Source of the DNA: Bacteroidetes bacterium GWA2_31_9b
GTDB taxonomy: Bacteria > Bacteroidota > Bacteroidia > Bacteroidales > UBA12077
Direction of reading: 5' to 3'
Length of the DNA: 7,184 nt
Assembly: GCA_001769005.1 (NCBI GenBank)
Contig: MENE01000059.1
Coordinates: 1 to 7,184, forward strand
Positions 1 through 6,791 of this stretch are shown piece after piece. A program made the position numbers and the translations under genes. How positions within the stretch are numbered: the stretch's first letter is position 1; each line of letters starts with the position of its first letter. The notes below the pieces were generated by a model. That model worked only from the letters and a program-made list of their open reading frames with translations. It did not search any database and was not told where the DNA came from.

Positions 1-6
1 TAAAAA

Positions 7-37
7 CTTGGTCTGAAAAAAAAGATTTCTATATTTG
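7..37 (+). promoter_or_regulatory. Bacteroidota-type promoter of the peptide transporter gene
   Basis: A perfect match to the Bacteroidota -7 box TAnnTTTG lies at 30-37 (TATATTTG). A -33-like CTTG lies at 7-10, separated from it by 19 bases, which is within the usual 19-21 base spacing for the Bacteroidota primary sigma factor. Transcription would begin a few bases after 37, giving an untranslated leader of roughly 40 bases before the ATG at 85. The assignment comes from consensus matching only; no start site has been measured. Confidence 0.65.
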
Positions 38-84
38 TCATTCTTAAAATTTGAAAAACTAATATTAACTAAAAATAATCAATT

Positions 85-1926
85 ATGCTAAAAGGACACC
101 CGAAAGGATTGCTGGTAGCTTTTTTCTCAAACATGGGAGAACGGTTTGGTTTTTATACTATGATGGCGATTCTGGTTTTATTTTTACAAGCAAAATATGG
201 ACTATCAGAACAAGTAGCCGGTGGTTACTATAGCTGGTTTTATTTTGGTATTTATGCACTTGCTCTAATTGGAGGTATACTTGCAGATAGTACAAGAAAA
301 TACAAAACAGTTATTTTATTTGGTATTATCATCATGTTTTTAGGTTACCTTTTAATGGCCTATCCAACAGCTGCAGATGGGAAATTCCTATGGTTAAGTT
401 TATCCGGATTATTTATAATTGCTTTAGGTAATGGTTTATTTAAAGGAAACTTACAGGCTGTAGTAGGTCAGTTATATGATGATCCTAAGTATTCAAGTGT
501 TCGTGATTCTGCATTTATGATTTTTTATATGGGAATAAATGTAGGTGCATTTTTTGCTCCATTTGTTGCAACAGGAGTTCGTAACTGGTTTTTAGGAACA
601 CAAGGTTTTCAACATGATGGAAGCTTACCTGCAATGTGTCATGCTTATATGAAAGGATCGTTAGAAGACTCATCTGTTTTTCAAGCACTTGCCGACAAAG
701 TAACAGGAACACAGGTAGCAGATTTAAGCGTATTTGCTCAACAATATATTGATGCTTTTGCTAAAGGATATAATTATGCATTCGGTATTGCTGCTGGTGC
801 AATGATTCTTTCATTGCTTGTTTATATAATATTTAACAAACATCTTCCAAAAGCAGAGAAAATTGAAAAATCAGATGTAAAATCAGAAAATGGGAATTCA
901 AAAGCAAATTCAACTACCAGTCCGGTTGCACTTTTATTAGCTGCAGGATTATTAATAACTACTTCGGTAATATTTTATTTTATTTTTAACGATTTAGCTT
1001 TAGGTGCTGCTGTTGGTTTGTTTGTTGGTTTTATCGCATGGATTTTCCAGATTTCAACAAAAGAAGAACGACCACGAGTAACTTCACTAATATTGGTATT
1101 TTTTGTTGTAATATTTTTCTGGATGTCGTTCCACCAAAACGGATTAACATTAACATTCTTTGCACGTGACTACACAGTTAAAACTGTTGCAGCCTTTACA
1201 AACGTATTCTTTAATCTTGAATCAATACTTGCATTTATTGGAACAATAGCCGGATTCTTCTTAATCCTTTCGAGAAAGAAAATGACAGAGAAACTAATTG
1301 GTGCTGCAATGTTTCTTGGATTAGGTGCATTAACTTATTATTTTATATCAACCTATTCAGCGCAAAATGCAATAGCTCCTGAAGTATTCCAATCATTTAA
1401 TCCATTGTTTATTGTTGCACTTACTTTTCCTGTAATGGGAGCATTTGCATGGATGAAAAGTAAAAACTTTGAACCATCAACTCCTAAAAAAATTGGTATA
1501 GGTATGATTATCGCTGCAGTAGGATTTATGGTAATCCTTGTTGCTTCATTAGACGTTGTTTCTCCTCACGAATTGCAATTTGTTGATGCTGACGGTATTA
1601 CAAAATTCAATCCGGTACCTGATTCATCAAGAGTTGTACCATATTGGTTAATAAGCAGTTATTTAATTTTAACAATTGCTGAACTTTTCTTGAGTCCAAT
1701 GGGATTATCATTTGTGTCAAAAGTTGCTCCTCCACGATTCCAGGGCTTAATGCAAGGTGGTTGGTTATTAGCAACAGCAGTTGGAAACAAATTCTTATTT
1801 ATTGGAAGTAATTTCTGGGGAAAATTAGATTTATGGCAACTATGGGCAATATTCATTACATGTTGTTTGTTATCTGCTATATTCATTTTCTCAATAATGA
1901 AACGATTAGAGAAAGCTACAAGCTAA
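85..1926 (+). CDS. POT/PTR family proton-dependent oligopeptide transporter
   Basis: This is an inner-membrane symporter of the POT (PTR2) branch of the major facilitator superfamily, expected to import di- and tripeptides with protons. The 613-residue protein is hydrophobic throughout. The POT signature near the start of TM1 appears as NMGERFGFY (residues 16-24), a variant of ExxERFxYY in which the first Glu is Asn. The second POT motif, FYxxINxG, is intact at 147-154. A third conserved block, ELFLSPMGLSFVSKVAPPR, begins at 533 and is followed by GLMQGGWLLATAVGN, as in other POT proteins. Between TM5 and TM6 there is a soluble stretch of about 60 residues (about 166-228), predicted extracytoplasmic and much longer than in enterobacterial DtpA-type proteins. 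A charged, Ser/Asn-rich loop (about 252-280) separates the two halves. The start gives the family-typical MLKGHPKGLL opening and is preceded by A-rich sequence with no Shine-Dalgarno. The gene has its own promoter and terminator, so it is not part of the downstream sugar operon. The family is certain; the substrate is inferred. Confidence 0.93.
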   Translation: MLKGHPKGLLVAFFSNMGERFGFYTMMAILVLFLQAKYGLSEQVAGGYYSWFYFGIYALALIGGILADSTRKYKTVILFGIIIMFLGYLLMAYPTAADGKFLWLSLSGLFIIALGNGLFKGNLQAVVGQLYDDPKYSSVRDSAFMIFYMGINVGAFFAPFVATGVRNWFLGTQGFQHDGSLPAMCHAYMKGSLEDSSVFQALADKVTGTQVADLSVFAQQYIDAFAKGYNYAFGIAAGAMILSLLVYIIFNKHLPKAEKIEKSDVKSENGNSKANSTTSPVALLLAAGLLITTSVIFYFIFNDLALGAAVGLFVGFIAWIFQISTKEERPRVTSLILVFFVVIFFWMSFHQNGLTLTFFARDYTVKTVAAFTNVFFNLESILAFIGTIAGFFLILSRKKMTEKLIGAAMFLGLGALTYYFISTYSAQNAIAPEVFQSFNPLFIVALTFPVMGAFAWMKSKNFEPSTPKKIGIGMIIAAVGFMVILVASLDVVSPHELQFVDADGITKFNPVPDSSRVVPYWLISSYLILTIAELFLSPMGLSFVSKVAPPRFQGLMQGGWLLATAVGNKFLFIGSNFWGKLDLWQLWAIFITCCLLSAIFIFSIMKRLEKATS

Positions 1927-1945
1927 ATCTAATACCAAATATTTT

Positions 1946-1985
1946 AAATCCCGTAGTAAATCACTACGGGATTTTTTATTTTTTT
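1946..1985 (+). terminator. Intrinsic terminator after the peptide transporter gene
   Basis: A perfect 12-base-pair stem (1946-1957 paired with 1963-1974) closes a 5-base loop (AAATC). Its core is CCCGTAGT/ACTACGGG. It is followed by T-rich sequence through 1985: six T at 1972-1977, the first three of which also pair in the stem, and seven more at 1979-1985. The stem begins 20 bases after the TAA stop. This is a textbook rho-independent terminator and cleanly separates the transporter unit from the sugar operon. Confidence 0.93.
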
Positions 1986-1991
1986 AATTTT

Positions 1992-2005
1992 TGCAAACGT
2001 TTGAA
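1992..2005. promoter_or_regulatory. Candidate LacI-family operator
   Basis: The sequence TGCAAACGTTTGAA contains a perfect 10-base palindrome, CAAACGTTTG (1994-2003), with a central CG. LacI-family regulators, including maltose regulators in several phyla, typically bind palindromes of this form with a central CG. It lies about 80 bases upstream of the -7 box at 2083-2090 and ahead of a maltose-type operon, which fits a MalR-like regulator. No regulator gene is in the window, and I saw no second copy of the palindrome here. The assignment is inferred from motif shape and context. Confidence 0.4.
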
Positions 2006-2056
2006 ATAACACTTTGCTCATTTTTTTTCATTTGTAATTAATTGCTTACTAATAAC

Positions 2057-2075
2057 ATACAAAATCGTATTGTAT
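2057..2075. repeat. Short inverted repeat upstream of the -7 box, possible regulator site
   Basis: ATACAA (2057-2062) and its exact reverse complement TTGTAT (2070-2075) flank a 7-base spacer. The repeat sits where a -33 element and activator contacts would be expected for the -7 box at 2083-2090, and no good -33 box is visible there. It could be a binding site for a dimeric regulator, but a 6-base inverted repeat can arise by chance in DNA this AT-rich. Confidence 0.2.
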
Positions 2076-2082
2076 TTTTTAT

Positions 2083-2090
2083 TATCTTTG
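2083..2090 (+). promoter_or_regulatory. Candidate -7 box of the sugar operon promoter
   Basis: TATCTTTG matches the Bacteroidota -7 consensus TAnnTTTG exactly. At the expected 19-21 base distance upstream there is no TTG-type -33 element; an inverted repeat occupies that position. This may indicate activator dependence. Transcription would begin at about 2095-2098, leaving a leader of about 190 bases before the transporter ATG at 2288. Confidence 0.5.
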
Positions 2091-2131
2091 ATATAAGTTA
2101 AATTAGAATCCTTTTAATTAATCCACATATT

Positions 2132-2170
2132 ATGAAACAGCCATTATTTGGTAAACACAAACAAAAATGA
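2132..2170 (+). other. Twelve-codon mini-ORF in the operon leader
   Basis: ATG at 2132 opens a reading frame encoding MKQPLFGKHKQK and ends at TGA 2168-2170. The ATG lies roughly 35 bases after the predicted transcription start, close to the leader length of the upstream transporter gene. The stop is seven bases before the left arm of the hairpin repeat. It could be a leader peptide, the remnant of an interrupted gene start, or chance. No known leader peptide is recognised and no regulatory codon run is present. Confidence 0.15.
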
Positions 2171-2177
2171 AAATAAA

Positions 2178-2252
2178 GGTATATGGTATAAAGGTATAAG
2201 GATTAAGAATTTGAATACACCCCATATACCCTTATAATTTATACCCTATACC
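2178..2252. repeat. Imperfect inverted repeat of GGTATA-like units in the operon leader
   Basis: The left arm (2178-2201) consists of GGTATAT, GGTATAAA and GGTATAAGG units. The right arm (2230-2252) is nearly its reverse complement. By eye, about 21 base pairs form in blocks of 6, 8 and 7, interrupted by one mismatch and one small bulge, around a 28-base loop. The loop contains CCATATACC (2222-2230), which pairs perfectly with GGTATATGG (2178-2186), so two mutually exclusive hairpins are possible. There is no T-run directly after the stem, so it is not a classical terminator. The unit structure suggests a dispersed palindromic repeat or MITE-like element, or alternatively an mRNA-stabilising leader stem. 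No clear target-site duplication is seen. Confidence 0.6.
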
Positions 2253-2287
2253 CAATTTTAATGTTTAACTTATAAAATTATTTACAG

Positions 2288-3790
2288 ATGAAAAGAGAAA
2301 AAAAAGCACTCAGTTTTTGGCAAATATGGAACATGAGTTTTGGCTTTTTTGGAATTCAATTTGGTTTTGCGTTGCAAAATGCCAATGTAAGCAGGATATT
2401 TCAAACATTAGATGCTGATGTAAGTAAAATTGCCCTATACTGGCTTGCAGCTCCTGTAACCGGATTAATTGTTCAACCCATAATAGGGCATTTAAGCGAC
2501 AATACCTGGACACGGCTAGGACGTCGACGACCATATTTTTTGCTGGGTGCTTTATTAGCATCTATAGCATTACTCATTATGCCAAACTCCCCTACTTTAT
2601 GGATTGCTGTTGGGATGTTATGGATAATGGATGCTTCGATCAATATTTCAATGGAACCATTCAGGGCATTTGTTGGTGATATGCTACCTTCAAAACAAAG
2701 AACTCTAGGATTTAGCATGCAAAGCTTCTTTATTGGAACAGGTGCTATTATTGCATCGTTCTTACCCTATGTATTTACTAAATGGCTTAATATTGCAAAT
2801 ACTGCTCCCGAAGGTGAAATACCTTTATCCGTAAGATTATCATTTTACATTGGGGGTGCAGTTTTTCTTCTTTCTGTTCTTTGGACTGTTTTTTCTACAA
2901 AGGAATATACTCCTGAAGAACTATCGGAGTTTCAAGATAAGGAAATTCTAAAAGAGCAAGAAGCAGAACAAGAAATAAATATTAAAAATTCAAAGGGTGA
3001 TTTTAAAATTGGAAGCATCTTTTTAATTGCAGGATTAGCAATTTCTTTGATTCTAATGTATGTAAAAGTTGATAAGGAAGTATTTATTTTCTCTTTGGGT
3101 TTGTCATTATTTGGTTTATTAGAGATAATTAGTGGGTGGTTAAAAAGTTCAGGTAAAAGCAAGAATGGTTTTGTTGCCGTAATTTCAGATTTTAATACCA
3201 TGCCATCAACCATGAAACAACTCGCAATAGTTCAGTTTTTTTCGTGGTTTGCACTTTTTGCCATGTGGATTTATACTACTGCCGGAGTAACAAGTCACGT
3301 TTACGGTACATCAGATACAACATCAGCAATTTATAACGATGGTGCAAACTGGGTAGGAATTTGTTTTGGTATTTACAATGGCTTTGCTGCAATATTCGCA
3401 TTCTGGCTCATTTATTTTGCAAAAATAACTAATCGAAAAATTACTCATTCAGTATCTCTTATTATAGGAGGATTAAGCTTAGCATCAATTTACCTAATTA
3501 CAAATCCAACTTTATTATTAATTCCATTTGTGGGAATAGGATTAGCATGGGCTAGTATTCTTGCAATGCCTTATGCAATGCTTACTGGTTCATTACCAGC
3601 TCATAAAATGGGTGTTTATATGGGTATTTTCAACTTTTTTATTGTAATTCCACAAATTTTAGCTGCTAGCATCCTTGGATTCATAATTAAATCAGTATTT
3701 AAAAATGAACCTATTTATGCATTAATTATTGGTGGGATATCGATGATTATAGCTGGCATTTTAGTTGTTTTTGTTAAAGACAAAGATTAA
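2288..3790 (+). CDS. SLC45-like MFS sugar transporter, probably maltose
   Basis: This 500-residue inner-membrane secondary transporter is likely a cation-coupled importer of maltose or a related alpha-glucoside. It has about 12 hydrophobic segments. After TM2 lies an extended MFS motif, GHLSDNTWTRLGRRRP (67-82); the RxGRRRP ending is typical of the SLC45/plant sucrose transporter group and its bacterial relatives. The opening block SFWQIWNMSFGFFGIQFGFALQNANVSR (about 9-36) and the MEPFRAFVGDMLP block are also characteristic of this group. A charged, Glu/Lys-rich cytoplasmic loop (about 205-239) separates the two halves. The ATG at 2288 places the conserved block near the N terminus and is preceded by TTTACAG with no Shine-Dalgarno. 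The gene is the first of the operon and lies four bases from pgmB. Substrate is inferred from the adjacent maltose-phosphorylase-type gene; sucrose, trehalose or another disaccharide cannot be excluded. Confidence 0.88.
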   Translation: MKREKKALSFWQIWNMSFGFFGIQFGFALQNANVSRIFQTLDADVSKIALYWLAAPVTGLIVQPIIGHLSDNTWTRLGRRRPYFLLGALLASIALLIMPNSPTLWIAVGMLWIMDASINISMEPFRAFVGDMLPSKQRTLGFSMQSFFIGTGAIIASFLPYVFTKWLNIANTAPEGEIPLSVRLSFYIGGAVFLLSVLWTVFSTKEYTPEELSEFQDKEILKEQEAEQEINIKNSKGDFKIGSIFLIAGLAISLILMYVKVDKEVFIFSLGLSLFGLLEIISGWLKSSGKSKNGFVAVISDFNTMPSTMKQLAIVQFFSWFALFAMWIYTTAGVTSHVYGTSDTTSAIYNDGANWVGICFGIYNGFAAIFAFWLIYFAKITNRKITHSVSLIIGGLSLASIYLITNPTLLLIPFVGIGLAWASILAMPYAMLTGSLPAHKMGVYMGIFNFFIVIPQILAASILGFIIKSVFKNEPIYALIIGGISMIIAGILVVFVKDKD

Positions 3791-3794
3791 CAAC

Positions 3795-4457
3795 ATGAAA
3801 AAAATTGAAGCTGTAATTTTTGATCTCGATGGTGTTATTGTTGATACAGCAATTTTCCATTATCAGGCATGGAAAAGACTTGCAAATGAAATGGGATTTG
3901 ATCTTACTCCCGAACAAAATGAACATTTGAAAGGAGTAAGTAGGTTTGAATCGCTTGAAATAGTTTTAGAAATTGGCAAAATAAACCATTTGAGTGAAAA
4001 AGAAAAGGAAGAAATTGCTACTAAGAAGAATGAATGGTACAGAGAAAATATTTTAAAAATGACAACAGATGATATTCTTCCAGGAGTTCATTTATTTCTT
4101 GAAAAACTAAAATCTGCAAACTACAAAATTGCAATTGGTTCATCAAGCAAAAATGCAAGCACTATACTTGAACGCATTGGATATAGCACCTATTTTGATG
4201 CTGTAGTTGATGGAACAAAAATAAATTATTCAAAACCCAATCCTGAGGTTTTCATTAAAGCAGCTAGCGAATTAGAAGCAAATCCAAAGAACTGCATTGT
4301 ATTTGAAGATGCAGCCGCTGGTATTGAAGCTGCTATTAACGCCGGAATGAAATCGATCGGCGTGGGTAAACCAGATATTCTTTATAAAGCAAATATTGTA
4401 ATTCCTGATTTAAAAAACCTGGATATTGCAATTTTTGATAAACTAATTGAACATTAA
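3795..4457 (+). CDS. pgmB: Beta-phosphoglucomutase (HAD superfamily)
   Basis: This cytoplasmic enzyme interconverts beta-D-glucose-1-phosphate and glucose-6-phosphate through a phospho-aspartate and a beta-glucose-1,6-bisphosphate intermediate. All HAD motifs are visible in the 220-residue protein: DLDGVIVDT with nucleophile D10 and acid/base D12, the motif II serine S116 in GSSSKNA, K147 in YSKPNPE, and the Mg-binding pair E171/D172 in VFEDAAAGIEAA. Cap-domain residues known from the Lactococcus lactis enzyme are also in place (T18, H22, R50 in LKGVSR, K78). These distinguish it from generic HAD phosphatases. The start at 3795 was preferred over an in-frame ATG at 3765 because the latter lies inside the transporter gene and adds ten residues not typical of the family. 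The gene lies four bases after the transporter stop and 17 before the GH65 gene, whose product supplies its substrate. Confidence 0.94.
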   Translation: MKKIEAVIFDLDGVIVDTAIFHYQAWKRLANEMGFDLTPEQNEHLKGVSRFESLEIVLEIGKINHLSEKEKEEIATKKNEWYRENILKMTTDDILPGVHLFLEKLKSANYKIAIGSSSKNASTILERIGYSTYFDAVVDGTKINYSKPNPEVFIKAASELEANPKNCIVFEDAAAGIEAAINAGMKSIGVGKPDILYKANIVIPDLKNLDIAIFDKLIEH

Positions 4458-4474
4458 TTTAAATATCTTTTCAG

Positions 4475-6787
4475 ATGAATACCTATTTAAAAAACGACGA
4501 ATGGTGTATTATTGAGGAAGGTTTCAATCCAAAAAATCAGCGTTCATCAGAAAGTATTTTTTCGTTAGGGAATGGCAAGATTGGACAACGAGCTAATTTT
4601 GAAGAAAAATATAGTGGAGATTCATTAAAAGGAAACTATATAGCCGGTATTTATTATCCTGATAAAACAAAAGTTGGTTGGTGGAAAAATGGATATCCAG
4701 AGTATTTTGCTAAAGTGTTAAATGCTCCAAACTGGATTGGAATTGATATTCGTATTGGTGATGATTTACTTGATCTGGCTAAAGTAAAAACAGAAGATTT
4801 CAGACGTATCTTAAATATGCGCGAAGGTGTTTTGGAGCGCTCATTTATTGCTGAATTTGAAAACGGGAACAGAATACAGGTTTTTACAAAACGATTTTTA
4901 AGCCTAACCGAAACCGAACTTGGTTGTATTAAATACGATGTAAAAAGTTTAAATTTTAATAATAAAATTACTTTAACTCCGTATATTGATGCTGATGTAA
5001 TTAATGAGGATTCAAATTACAACGAAAAATTTTGGGAAGAGCTATCAATAAAAAGCGAACCGGGAGAAGCTTATATTGCTACAAAAACAAAAAAGCTTGA
5101 TTTCCATGTTTGCACTGCAATGAAATACAGGGTCGATAAAAATGGGACAGTTATCAGTAATTCATCTATAGAAGAAAAAAAGAAAAAATATTTAAGTCAG
5201 AGTATTTCTATAAACTGCAAAAAGAATGATGTAATAACCATTTATAAGTATGGAGCTGTAACTACATCTGAAAATCATGAAAAAGAAAAAATAATTGATG
5301 CTGCAAGTTCAATTTTAAAAAAATCATTTAAAAAGGGATTCGAAAAACTTTACGACGATCATAAAAAAGCATGGGAAACAAAGTGGTCTGAGAGCGATAT
5401 AGTTATTGAAGGTGATGTTGCCGCTCAACAAGCTATTCGTTTCAATATTTTTCAGCTTAATCAAACCTACACGGGTGATGATGAGAGATTAAATATTGGA
5501 CCAAAAGGATTTACCGGAGAAAAATACGGAGGTAGCACCTATTGGGATACCGAAGCATATTGTGTTCCTTTTTATTTGCGTACTGCTAATGAAAATGTTG
5601 CCAGAAATCTTTTATTATACCGATATCGACATTTGCCAAAAGCTATTGAAAACGCTGAGAAACTAGGATTTAAAAATGGTGCGGCATTGTATCCAATGGT
5701 TACAATGAATGGGGAAGAATGTCATAATGAATGGGAAATTACTTTTGAAGAAATTCACAGGAACGGAGCTATTGCTTATGCAATATACAATTATACAAGA
5801 TATACCGGCGACAAATCCTATTTATTCGATTATGGGCTTGAAGTATTAATTGCTATTAGTCGGTTTTGGGCTCAACGGATTAATTTTTCAGCTGAGAAGA
5901 ACAAATTTGTTATGCTTGGAGTTACCGGGCCAAACGAATATGAAAATAATGTAAACAACAACTGGTACACCAGCAAAATTGCTACTTGGTGCATGGAATA
6001 TACTATTAGTTGTATTACAAAAATTGAAGAAAAAGAACCCGAGAAATTTAAAATTCTTAAAGAGAAGATTCACTTCGACGAACTAAAAGAAGTTAGTTTC
6101 TGGACAAAAATAATTGAGAATATGTACTTCCCTGAAAACGAAGAACATGGAGTATTTCTTCAGCAAGAAGGATACATGGATAAAGAACAATTAACTGTTC
6201 AAAATTTGCCACAAAAAGATCGTCCGATAAACCAGAAATGGTCGTGGGATCGTATTTTACGTTCCTGTTTCATTAAGCAAGCCGATGTTTTACAAGGAAT
6301 TTATTTTTTCGAAGATCAATATGATTTTGATACCATTAAACGAAATTTCGATTTTTACGAACCTCGTACTGTTCATGAATCATCGCTTTCACCATGTGTT
6401 CACTCTATTCTTGCAGCAAAATTAGGTTACAAAGAAATTGCTTATGAATTGTATCTGCGAACAGCACGCCTCGATCTCGATGATTATAACGATGAGGTTT
6501 ATCAAGGACTGCATATTACCAGCATGGCCGGAACATGGATGTCGGTTGTTGAAGGTTTTGGAGGAATGCGTATAAAAAAAGGTGAATTGCATTTTAATCC
6601 ATTTATACCAAAACAATGGAAACAATATTCATTTAATGTGAAATACCGTGGACATCATATTAAAGTTCATGTTACACCTAACAAAACAACTATTCAGAAC
6701 GACTCTGATACTGCAGTAAAAATATTTATTTATGATACTGAATATACTATTGATCCAAAATTAGTAGTTGATTCAATTACAAATTAG
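4475..6787 (+). CDS. mapA: GH65 disaccharide phosphorylase, probably maltose phosphorylase
   Basis: This cytoplasmic inverting phosphorylase is expected to convert maltose and phosphate to glucose and beta-glucose-1-phosphate. At 770 residues it is full length, with an N-terminal beta-sandwich (about 1-260), a helical linker, an (alpha/alpha)6 catalytic barrel (about 315-690) and a small C-terminal beta domain. The general acid is E488 in VTGPNEYENNVNNNWYT, corresponding to Glu487 of the Lactobacillus brevis enzyme. Other signatures are GGSTYWDTEAY (W357, D358) and the phosphate-site segment VHESSLS (633-639). The segment MNGEECHNEWEITFEEIHRNG begins at 411 and overlaps the loop known to control specificity in lactobacillus maltose phosphorylases; its HNEWE resembles those enzymes rather than kojibiose or trehalose phosphorylases. 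There is no signal peptide. The ATG follows TTTTCAG and has no Shine-Dalgarno. The pgmB neighbour upstream confirms beta-glucose-1-phosphate as product. Family certain, maltose specificity likely. Confidence 0.92.
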   Translation: MNTYLKNDEWCIIEEGFNPKNQRSSESIFSLGNGKIGQRANFEEKYSGDSLKGNYIAGIYYPDKTKVGWWKNGYPEYFAKVLNAPNWIGIDIRIGDDLLDLAKVKTEDFRRILNMREGVLERSFIAEFENGNRIQVFTKRFLSLTETELGCIKYDVKSLNFNNKITLTPYIDADVINEDSNYNEKFWEELSIKSEPGEAYIATKTKKLDFHVCTAMKYRVDKNGTVISNSSIEEKKKKYLSQSISINCKKNDVITIYKYGAVTTSENHEKEKIIDAASSILKKSFKKGFEKLYDDHKKAWETKWSESDIVIEGDVAAQQAIRFNIFQLNQTYTGDDERLNIGPKGFTGEKYGGSTYWDTEAYCVPFYLRTANENVARNLLLYRYRHLPKAIENAEKLGFKNGAALYPMVTMNGEECHNEWEITFEEIHRNGAIAYAIYNYTRYTGDKSYLFDYGLEVLIAISRFWAQRINFSAEKNKFVMLGVTGPNEYENNVNNNWYTSKIATWCMEYTISCITKIEEKEPEKFKILKEKIHFDELKEVSFWTKIIENMYFPENEEHGVFLQQEGYMDKEQLTVQNLPQKDRPINQKWSWDRILRSCFIKQADVLQGIYFFEDQYDFDTIKRNFDFYEPRTVHESSLSPCVHSILAAKLGYKEIAYELYLRTARLDLDDYNDEVYQGLHITSMAGTWMSVVEGFGGMRIKKGELHFNPFIPKQWKQYSFNVKYRGHHIKVHVTPNKTTIQNDSDTAVKIFIYDTEYTIDPKLVVDSITN

Positions 6788-6791
6788 AAAT

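Larger units (their letters stand above)
1927..2287. other. Intergenic regulatory region between the transporter unit and the sugar operon
   Basis: This 361-base stretch has no convincing protein gene on either strand. It holds, in order, the terminator of the upstream gene, a LacI-like palindrome, a 6-base inverted repeat, a -7 promoter box, a 12-codon mini-ORF and a long imperfect hairpin of GGTATA-like units. The final stretch before the ATG at 2288 is A/T-rich and lacks a Shine-Dalgarno sequence, as is normal in Bacteroidota. The region appears to be the control region of the sugar operon. Each element is listed separately. Confidence 0.8.

Noticed and set aside
45..53. Second -7 box for the peptide transporter gene (TAAAATTTG)
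   Set aside because: It has three rather than two bases between TA and TTTG and no -33 partner as good as that of the box at 30-37.
515..712. Reverse-strand open frames within the transporter and sugar genes (for example here and at 1659-1886, 2310-2561, 2473-2718, 2932-3213, 5888-6073, 6422-6625)
   Set aside because: They lie wholly or almost wholly opposite well-supported genes, encode compositionally odd peptides with no recognisable motif, and have no promoter or operon context.
2178..2252. CRISPR-like or simple tandem repeat array
   Set aside because: The GGTATA units are very short and imperfect, with no spacers of regular length; the two clusters are inverted relative to each other and make a hairpin instead.
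2178..2252. Riboswitch or rho-independent terminator in the operon leader
   Set aside because: No known riboswitch core is recognised, and there is no T-run after the stem.
3765..3794. Upstream in-frame ATG that would extend beta-phosphoglucomutase by ten residues
   Set aside because: It lies within the end of the transporter gene, adds residues not typical of the family, and the ATG at 3795 places the DxDGV motif at the usual distance from the N terminus.
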